NCBI GenBank assembly: GCA_023269365.1
Contig: JAHFTN010000064.1
Span: forward strand, 1 to 9,090
DNA from: Chlamydiota bacterium
GTDB taxonomy: Bacteria > Chlamydiota > Chlamydiia > Chlamydiales > Rhabdochlamydiaceae
Direction of reading: 5' to 3'
DNA length: 9,090 nt
Shown: positions 1 to 4,282 of the stretch, in pieces
How the letters are laid out: every line of letters starts with the position of its first letter
Position numbering within the stretch: position 1 is the stretch's first letter
Notes under the pieces: model-generated
The model's database searches: none
The model's input: only the letters and a program-made list of their open reading frames with translations
What the model was told of the DNA's origin: nothing
Made by a program: the position numbers and the translations under genes

Positions 1-485
1 CTTAAGAGAAGAAGGAAATGGGGAGGCTTAAGAAAGGAGGTGTATCGCTCTGCCCATCTATAGAGAAGAAGGCCAGATGCGATGAGTAGAGCGCTTGAAA
101 TAAATAGAAGCCCCCAAATCCCTAGCGAGACGTTGCTAGCTAAGAGCAGCTCAAAGAGGTTGTGCGTTGTCTCCTGAGAGACGAAATGGAGGGCATACCA
201 AAAGGTCATATTTACAAGACGCACAAGGGGAAAGTCGATGAGATGACTTAAAAATAGAAAAAATACACTCAGAATAAAAAGGTTCATAAGGCGTGGCAAG
301 TGATTTTGAATGAAATTGCCAAGGGCGATAAGGAGGAGTGTCTCTAATGCGCTTTGCAAAAGGCTATAGCTTGCAAAGAGATAGGTAGAGGAAGTTGTGA
401 TGGGATCTGCCAAAAAGACGTGGAGAATATGTAGGGTCGCGATGGTGAGGAAATAGAAACCAAAAAAGAGGGTGTTGACTTGCAT
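1..485 (-). CDS. Multi-pass inner-membrane protein, 3' end beyond window (partial)
   Basis: The frame is open from an ATG at 483-485 to the left edge: 161 codons with no stop, so the C terminus is missing. An in-frame TAA lies upstream and this is the only ATG before the hydrophobic region, which fixes the start; no good Shine-Dalgarno sequence precedes it. The product is strongly hydrophobic, with about five candidate membrane segments near residues 5-25, 35-57, 67-85, 90-115 and 119-141. A basic stretch (RWAERY, 143-148; K153) follows the last segment. It lies 69 nt downstream of the M16-like gene on the same strand and could share its transcript. The arrangement of a short multi-helix N terminus, including a segment reading LLASNVSLGIW, faintly recalls the membrane anchors of sulfatase/phosphoethanolamine-transferase-type proteins. 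That is only a guess, since no catalytic domain is in view. A TTG-started frame overlapping it at 364-546 is a shadow. Confidence 0.7.
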   Translation of the reverse strand, partial: MQVNTLFFGFYFLTIATLHILHVFLADPITTSSTYLFASYSLLQSALETLLLIALGNFIQNHLPRLMNLFILSVFFLFLSHLIDFPLVRLVNMTFWYALHFVSQETTHNLFELLLASNVSLGIWGLLFISSALLIASGLLLYRWAERYTSFLKPPHFLLLL

Positions 486-554
486 CGTATTTGTGCGATC
501 TAAAGGGTATAGACCGCTTTATGACGAAGGGAGGCAATACTTTCAATCTATTTT

Positions 555-2093
555 TTACATGAGAGATTTTACGAGCCCTTCCCAGTCTTTTTTGTGGATG
601 TAGGGGGTGATCTGGTCTGGGGTTGTTCCGACCTGCTCTGCAAAGCCAGGGATTTGAGCCTGGAGGTTGTTATTGGAATACTCTTCTTTCATCCTTTTGG
701 AAAATCCTTTGATGAAATGATCCCATTTAAAGGAGCTTTTTCTGATGATTTTTAGGCAATCTTTCAATTCGCGGTTGGACAAAATGAATCCTAGAAATCT
801 TAAGGGGTGTACACATTCGATCCTCTTCCCCTTTTTCTCTAAAGAACCCTTGCTAAAGGCAAGCTGCAAGAGATTCTCATGCGCCATCGTCGTAATAATA
901 GTATGGATGAATTCTTTTTCTCTGTTCGTGAGATGCAGATCGTAAAAGGGTTGTGTAGAGGAATGAGAATGGCTCGCTAGATAGAAGTGGGGAGAGTCAT
1001 TCTCTTGGAAGGAGCAAAGGTAGGGAGTAGGAGCTTCTTCAAGCTCTTCAGTTGGGGGCAAGAGGGTGTCGATCTGCTCGATGAGCTCCTCGATTGATTC
1101 CTTTGTTAGAAGAGCCCCTTGCATCTCCTTAGGATAGGTGAGTTGAATTGTCTTAACTAAGAAGTTAAGAGAGGAGAGTACGTCTTCAAATTCGATCTCT
1201 TCAACACAAAGAAGGGAGGATTTTAGAAAATCACCAGGAGAGCACGCGAAATTGTCGAGGAGGAATTGGTCTTTATAGTAAGAAGCTAAAAAGGAACTAT
1301 CGGGAGCTATAACGATCGAGTTGAGATAGCTCAAGTGCTGAATGAGCCTTTGTTTTTGTGCAATGAAGCTGTTGAGAGAAAGCCCTTGATAGAAGGTCCC
1401 TCGAAGATATAAGAGGAAAAAGGCGAGTTCTTCTTCAACCCCTTCTTCCGAAAGAAGGGTAAATCCATCTGTAGGATACAAAAAGTAGGGTTGGGTATGA
1501 AACCAAGGTTTCTCAAGCACAGCAGCACAAGATTCAAAGCACTCTTGTAACAGCTTCTGAAGAAGCAAAAGTTTCCAATATTCCTTGAGGCTTGCATAGG
1601 AATGGACAGGAAAAGAGATCTTTAATGCAGGGTTTTTTAGGATATAACTAGACTCAACAAGTACGTTAGAAACAGAAAAATCCTTAGAGTCAAGCGTCAC
1701 ATCGCCAAAATAAGACTCGATACATTTGTACATCTCCTGGGAGGAAAAATCCCCTACCGCAATCACCCCCATTTTTTGGGGAAGGTGGTTCCCAAATAGA
1801 GCCGGTGCAAATTTTCCTGCATAGTGTTTATCAAAGGTGGGGTTTGTTATCCCTCGCGCCTTTGCGCTGCAGTGGGCAAAAAAATCGCAAAGGGGCTCGA
1901 GAGAGTCTAGTGGAGTGTCGAGGGCATAGACGAGCTCCCCATAAGGGTGGGTGAGAATAACCCTAAAGGAGGCGCATTGGAGGGGAGTGGGGTGTTCTTG
2001 AATAGTGACCTTAACTCCGTTGGGAAGAGAGGGCAATGTTGTAAATCCACAAGAAAAAAGGGCAAGTCCAATTCCGTACAAGATGTAACTCAT
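555..2093 (-). CDS. M16 (insulinase-like) peptidase homologue lacking the zinc-binding site
   Basis: 512 residues. The start ATG at 2091-2093 has a good Shine-Dalgarno AAGGAG (2099-2104) 5 nt upstream. Residues 1-17 are hydrophobic and end in LFSCG, a possible signal or weak lipoprotein segment, although no basic residue precedes it. Residues 20-47 (LPNGVKVTIQEHP, then a beta-like strand) look like the first strands of an M16 N domain. GVIAVGDF and IESYFGDV (109-132) match the end of that domain in the family. Residues 200-320 (LSEEGVEEELAFFL, SSFLASYYKDQFL) resemble the following M16 C-terminal-type domain. The HxxEH motif and its third glutamate ligand are absent: strand 2 runs directly into VYALDTPLDSLEPL, so about 100 residues seem to be missing between NG and GDF. 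About 150 C-terminal residues are unrecognised. I infer a non-catalytic M16 relative in the periplasm or membrane. The alternative is an unrelated conserved chlamydial protein. Confidence 0.6.
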   Translation of the reverse strand: MSYILYGIGLALFSCGFTTLPSLPNGVKVTIQEHPTPLQCASFRVILTHPYGELVYALDTPLDSLEPLCDFFAHCSAKARGITNPTFDKHYAGKFAPALFGNHLPQKMGVIAVGDFSSQEMYKCIESYFGDVTLDSKDFSVSNVLVESSYILKNPALKISFPVHSYASLKEYWKLLLLQKLLQECFESCAAVLEKPWFHTQPYFLYPTDGFTLLSEEGVEEELAFFLLYLRGTFYQGLSLNSFIAQKQRLIQHLSYLNSIVIAPDSSFLASYYKDQFLLDNFACSPGDFLKSSLLCVEEIEFEDVLSSLNFLVKTIQLTYPKEMQGALLTKESIEELIEQIDTLLPPTEELEEAPTPYLCSFQENDSPHFYLASHSHSSTQPFYDLHLTNREKEFIHTIITTMAHENLLQLAFSKGSLEKKGKRIECVHPLRFLGFILSNRELKDCLKIIRKSSFKWDHFIKGFSKRMKEEYSNNNLQAQIPGFAEQVGTTPDQITPYIHKKDWEGLVKSLM

Positions 2094-2223
2094 AGCAACT
2101 CCTTATAAGAGGAAAGAAGATGATGTAATCAAGTTCTTTGATTCTCTTCAATCTTTTTTTAATGACTTTGTTTTATAATATTTTTTATGATATTTAAAAA
2201 ATATTGTTCCTGTTCGGGGGTCT
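2094..2223. promoter_or_regulatory. Divergent intergenic region with candidate promoters
   Basis: This 130-base AT-rich spacer separates the divergent M16-like gene (minus) and small hypothetical gene (plus), so it should hold both promoters. On the plus strand a perfect TATAAT lies at 2174-2179, about 44 nt before the ATG, but no convincing -35 box sits 16-18 nt upstream of it. On the minus strand TTGAAG (complement of 2146-2151) and the weak TTACAT (complement of 2123-2128) are 17 nt apart, ending about 29 nt before the ATG. Both assignments are tentative. Confidence 0.35.
2177..2205. repeat. 10-bp perfect inverted repeat, A/T-only, 9-base loop
   Basis: The arm AATATTTTTT at 2177-2186 is matched exactly by its complement AAAAAATATT at 2196-2205, with a 9-base spacer. 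It overlaps the candidate -10 box (2174-2179) and ends 18 nt before the start codon of the downstream plus-strand gene. It could be an operator or a weak leader hairpin. The A/T-only composition makes chance occurrence quite possible. Confidence 0.35.
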
Positions 2224-2610
2224 ATGCGTCAGACGGTATTTCTATTTGGGGAAGCGGAAAAAGGGGAATTTTGCACTCCTTTTTTTTGTAAATCATTGCC
2301 CCAACTTGCAGAGACTTTTGGCAATCCCCCGCAAGAGAGTTTAGGACTGATGTATGCGGTTCAGGCGCTTTTGTTTGAGCGCGAATTGATTTATTTTAGA
2401 GTGAAAGAAGAGGGGTTTAGCGCAGCGGATTACAGGCGCGGGATCCGGTTGCTAGAAAAGAAAGAGCTCTTTTACAATCTTTCAGCGGTGTGCGTTCCAG
2501 GAGTGGGAGATGCTGAACTCATTCATGAGATCAGCTCGATCTGCCACCTACATCGCAGCATTCTTATCACCGCGGAGAAAGATCTATATGATTTTCTTAC
2601 GCATGGATGA
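2224..2610 (+). CDS. Small conserved-looking hypothetical protein
   Basis: 128 residues, no recognised family. ATG at 2224 is preceded by GGGGG (2216-2220), at best a poor Shine-Dalgarno. It has no signal peptide or membrane segment and looks like a small soluble alpha/beta protein: an N-terminal strand QTVFLFGEAEKG (3-14), a helical middle with EGFSAADYRRGIRLL (62-76), then the strand AVCVPGVGDAELI (88-100), the strand SILITAEKDLYDFL (112-125) and the C terminus. The Gly-rich turn PGVGD between strand and helix hints at a Rossmann-like half, but no catalytic motif can be named. The last 14 bases overlap the antisense end of the peroxiredoxin gene. The regular protein-like sequence, its own upstream spacer and the absence of a better overlapping frame support a real gene. 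I have a faint impression of a similar Chlamydia protein encoded near its peroxiredoxin, which I cannot confirm. Confidence 0.75.
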   Translation: MRQTVFLFGEAEKGEFCTPFFCKSLPQLAETFGNPPQESLGLMYAVQALLFERELIYFRVKEEGFSAADYRRGIRLLEKKELFYNLSAVCVPGVGDAELIHEISSICHLHRSILITAEKDLYDFLTHG

Positions 2611-3187
2611 AATACTGCTCGAGGCCCTCTTTACTCGGCTTCATCCCTTGGGAACCGTTTTTCCAATTCGCAGGGCACACCTCGCCACACTGTTCGAAAA
2701 AAATGAGGGAATCTAACATGCGCAGCGCTTCGTCGACAGAGCGTCCAAGAGGCAGGTCGTTGATGAGCTGGTGACGCACAATCCCTTCTCTATCGATGAG
2801 AAATAAGCCTCGATATGCAATCCCCTCTTCTTCTTTTAAGACTTGATATTGTCTAGAAATCGTCTTGGTGAGATCTGCGACGAGGGGATATTCAACCCCT
2901 TGAATCCCTCCTTTGTATTTTGGAGTGTTGAGCCATGCAAGGTGGGAAAAAGCGCTGTCGACAGAACAGCCTACAACTTCTGCGTTGCGCTCTTTAAAAG
3001 AGGAGAGTTTTTCTTGAAAAGCGTGGAGCTCTGTTGGGCATACAAAGGTAAAATCTAAGGGGTAAAAGAAAAATAGGATGTATTGTCCTAAAAAATTAGA
3101 AAGAGAAAAGGGGTCGATGATATTCCCCTTTACAACAGCTTTGGCTGTAAAAAGAGGGGCTTGTTTTCCGATTAAAATGGGGTGCAT
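2597..3187 (-). CDS. ahpC: Typical 2-Cys peroxiredoxin (AhpC/TSA family)
   Basis: 196 residues, the usual length for a cytosolic typical 2-Cys peroxiredoxin, which reduces hydrogen peroxide and organic hydroperoxides using thioredoxin-like or AhpF-like donors. The peroxidatic Cys50 sits in PLDFTFVCPTE with the family pattern P43-x3-T47-x2-C50. R112 (ISRQY) is the expected active-site arginine, and resolving Cys171 is in GEVCPANW. The C terminus EQYFIHA carries a YF pair and residues 93-97 read GGIQG. Together these resemble the GGLG and YF motifs of over-oxidation-sensitive peroxiredoxins. The ATG at 3185-3187 was chosen because AAGGAG lies 8 nt upstream and the protein then begins as family members do. 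A longer frame from 3244 would overlap the upstream hydrolase and add 19 unrelated residues. It is downstream of the hydrolase and tRNA on one strand, and its end overlaps a convergent gene. Confidence 0.95.
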   Translation of the reverse strand: MHPILIGKQAPLFTAKAVVKGNIIDPFSLSNFLGQYILFFFYPLDFTFVCPTELHAFQEKLSSFKERNAEVVGCSVDSAFSHLAWLNTPKYKGGIQGVEYPLVADLTKTISRQYQVLKEEEGIAYRGLFLIDREGIVRHQLINDLPLGRSVDEALRMLDSLIFFEQCGEVCPANWKNGSQGMKPSKEGLEQYFIHA

Positions 3188-3195
3188 AAGGGAGG

Positions 3196-3201
3196 CTCCT
3201 T
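3196..3201 (-). promoter_or_regulatory. Ribosome binding site that sets the peroxiredoxin start
   Basis: AAGGAG (complement of 3196-3201) lies 8 nt before the ATG at 3187 and shares a base with the TGA stop of the upstream hydrolase gene (complement of 3201-3203), giving TGAAGGAG. This favours the 3187 start over the in-frame ATG at 3244 and suggests that translation of the two genes is coupled. Confidence 0.75.
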
Positions 3202-3830
3202 CAGGTGTGGGGTTTGGCGCGGGCAATCCACTGTTCAGCGCCAATGGTGGTAGGCTCGCCGTGGCCGGGATAGACCTTGGTGTCTTGAGGCAGCTCTGCT
3301 AAGCGTCTTAGAGAGGTGCACATCAAAGAGGGCCTAGCAGTGGGCAGAGAGAGGCTTCCAATGGTCCCTCGAAATAGAGTGTCTCCTGAAAATAGGACTT
3401 TTTGCGTTTTCAGATAGAAACAGACGCTCCCTGGGGAGTGGCCAGGCGTATGGATCACCTCGATGTGTAAATTTCCTATTTGGATCTGCTGTCCTTCTTC
3501 AAGGAAGCCATCGGGTTCTATGCCGTCGATGTGGAAAAAGAGGGGGAGGCCATCAGATCCGGGTGTTTTTACATTACCGGCATCTTCTTTGTGCACGTAG
3601 AGGGGGACTTGGAGCTGTGTTTTTAGAGCGGCGATATCAGCCACATGGTCCCAATGGGAATGAGTAAGGAGGATCGCTTGGACAGAAAGGGAGGCGGTTT
3701 TGATGTGTTTTAGCAACCAGGGGATGCTCCCAGAGGGAGCATCGATGATGACAGCTTGCTTTGTCTCGGAGCAGGCAACGAGGTAGGTGTTGGTCTCTGC
3801 GGGACCAAAAGAGTGGGATTCTATGAGCAT
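3201..3830 (-). CDS. Metallo-beta-lactamase-fold hydrolase, glyoxalase II-like
   Basis: 209 residues, predicted cytosolic. The metal-binding set of the fold is complete: THSHWDH at 56-62 (H57, H59, D61, H62), H131 in HTPGHSPGS, D150 in SGDTLF, and H190 in YPGHGEP. This is the short YcbL/glyoxalase-II-like subgroup, which usually hydrolyses thioesters such as S-lactoylglutathione; the true substrate cannot be read from sequence. It lacks the long C-terminal substrate-binding domain of classical glyoxalase II. The segment after the Asp motif reads GTIGSLSLPTARP, where relatives commonly have a GRTDLPGG-like stretch, so the active-site rim may differ. The ATG at 3828-3830 has AGGA 4 nt upstream. 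The tRNA-Arg ends only 15 nt before the start, and the peroxiredoxin follows 13 nt after the stop, which suggests co-transcription and a shared detoxification role. Confidence 0.9.
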   Translation of the reverse strand: MLIESHSFGPAETNTYLVACSETKQAVIIDAPSGSIPWLLKHIKTASLSVQAILLTHSHWDHVADIAALKTQLQVPLYVHKEDAGNVKTPGSDGLPLFFHIDGIEPDGFLEEGQQIQIGNLHIEVIHTPGHSPGSVCFYLKTQKVLFSGDTLFRGTIGSLSLPTARPSLMCTSLRRLAELPQDTKVYPGHGEPTTIGAEQWIARAKPHT

Positions 3831-3845
3831 GATTTCCTAAAGAAA

Positions 3846-3919
3846 TGCACCGGAGAGGATTCGAACCTCCGACCTTGCGGTTCGTAGCCGCATGCTCTAT
3901 CCAGCTGAGCTACCAGTGC
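3846..3919 (-). tRNA. tRNA-Arg (anticodon ACG)
   Basis: The complement folds as a standard 74-nt cloverleaf. The acceptor arm GCACTGG pairs with CCGGTGC through one U-G wobble, with discriminator A. The D stem is GCTC/GAGC. The anticodon stem TGCGG/CCGCA encloses the loop CTACGAA, giving anticodon ACG with T33. The T arm GGAGG-TTCGAAT-CCTCT follows. ACG is normally edited to ICG to read CGU, CGC and CGA. The 3' CCA is not encoded. The 3' end is 15 nt from the start codon of the downstream hydrolase, so a primary transcript probably continues into that gene and is cut by tRNA processing. Confidence 0.97.
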
Positions 3920-3930
3920 ATGAGGACAAC

Positions 3931-3960
3931 AGTATTGCTAACGGACTCAATTTCTATCAA
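3931..3960 (-). promoter_or_regulatory. Candidate sigma-66/sigma-70-type promoter for tRNA-Arg cluster
   Basis: On the minus strand TTGATA (complement of 3955-3960, 5 of 6 matches to the -35 consensus) is followed after 18 nt by AATACT (complement of 3931-3936, 4 of 6 matches to TATAAT). The -10 ends 11 nt before the first tRNA base, a normal spacing for a short processed leader. It would drive the tRNA and, by read-through, the hydrolase and peroxiredoxin. Confidence 0.45.
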
Positions 3961-4013
3961 GGGTTAAAAAGACTCGGCCTTCTCTTTTGAGGGAATTGCA
4001 AAACTCGCTTTAC

Positions 4014-4130
4014 GGGTCAAAAAGCGATGATTTTAGCGCAGGTTTGGATTGTAGAGAGACCACATAACCTGTTGGGCCTTAGGGGGCCCTCTAAAATCTG
4101 AACCTGCGCTAAAAGGGTGTTTTTGAACCC
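4014..4130. repeat. Long imperfect palindrome / structured RNA or MITE-like element
   Basis: Bases 4031-4044 (TTTTAGCGCAGGTT) are a perfect inverted match to 4101-4114. Pairing continues in the same register to 4063/4082: 33 aligned positions with 27 Watson-Crick pairs, two G-U wobbles when read as plus-strand RNA, four mismatches and an 18-base apex. After a 7/5-base internal loop the arms pair again: GGGTCAAAAA (4014-4023) with TTTTTGAACCC (4120-4130), 10 pairs and one bulged base. The element sits between two divergent genes, so it cannot be a shared terminator. Possibilities are a miniature inverted-repeat element, a small structured RNA, or a leader hairpin for the coiled-coil gene. No target-site duplication is evident. 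The pairing is seen directly; the role is unknown. Confidence 0.75.
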
Positions 4131-4282
4131 CCAATGGCTAAAGTCCAGTCTGAGGCCCTCCTCTTTTTAATGTATTTTTTTTGTATATATTAAAACTGCA
4201 TGTTATTTGTAATTAAATAGTTAAAAATTAAATAAACATATAATTAATATTTATTATATAATAAAGATTAATTTGGTGTTTT
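4131..4282 (+). promoter_or_regulatory. AT-rich leader and candidate promoters of the coiled-coil gene
   Basis: This is the rest of the gene-free stretch 3920-4282, where I see no coding frame. From about 4165 it is nearly all A and T. Two TATAAT hexamers occur, at 4239-4244 and 4257-4262, the second ending 20 nt before the ATG. Neither has a good -35 box at the usual distance. The bases just before the start codon (TTTGGTGTTTT) contain no Shine-Dalgarno sequence, so a very short leader or a non-standard initiation context is possible. In composition this resembles AT-rich promoters bound by nucleoid proteins in other bacteria; that is inference. Confidence 0.4.

Noticed and set aside
364..546. 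60-codon minus-strand frame overlapping the start of the membrane protein
   Set aside because: It begins with TTG, has no Shine-Dalgarno, and its composition (His/Pro/Phe-rich) is that of an out-of-frame reading of the membrane protein gene. A frameshift joining its first 20 residues to the membrane protein is possible but not needed.
3188..3244. Longer peroxiredoxin form starting at 3244
   Set aside because: The extra 19 residues overlap the hydrolase gene and do not resemble a peroxiredoxin; the 3187 ATG has a proper Shine-Dalgarno sequence.
3971..4168. Loose direct repeat flanking the palindrome (GGCCTTCTCTTTT at left, GGCCCTCCTCTTTT at right)
   Set aside because: It needs gaps to align and is pyrimidine-rich; it is not close enough to the element ends to be a target-site duplication.
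3846..4282. tRNA-associated integrative element or attachment site
   Set aside because: No integrase, no second copy of the tRNA 3' end and no phage genes are visible in the window; only the palindrome is unexplained.
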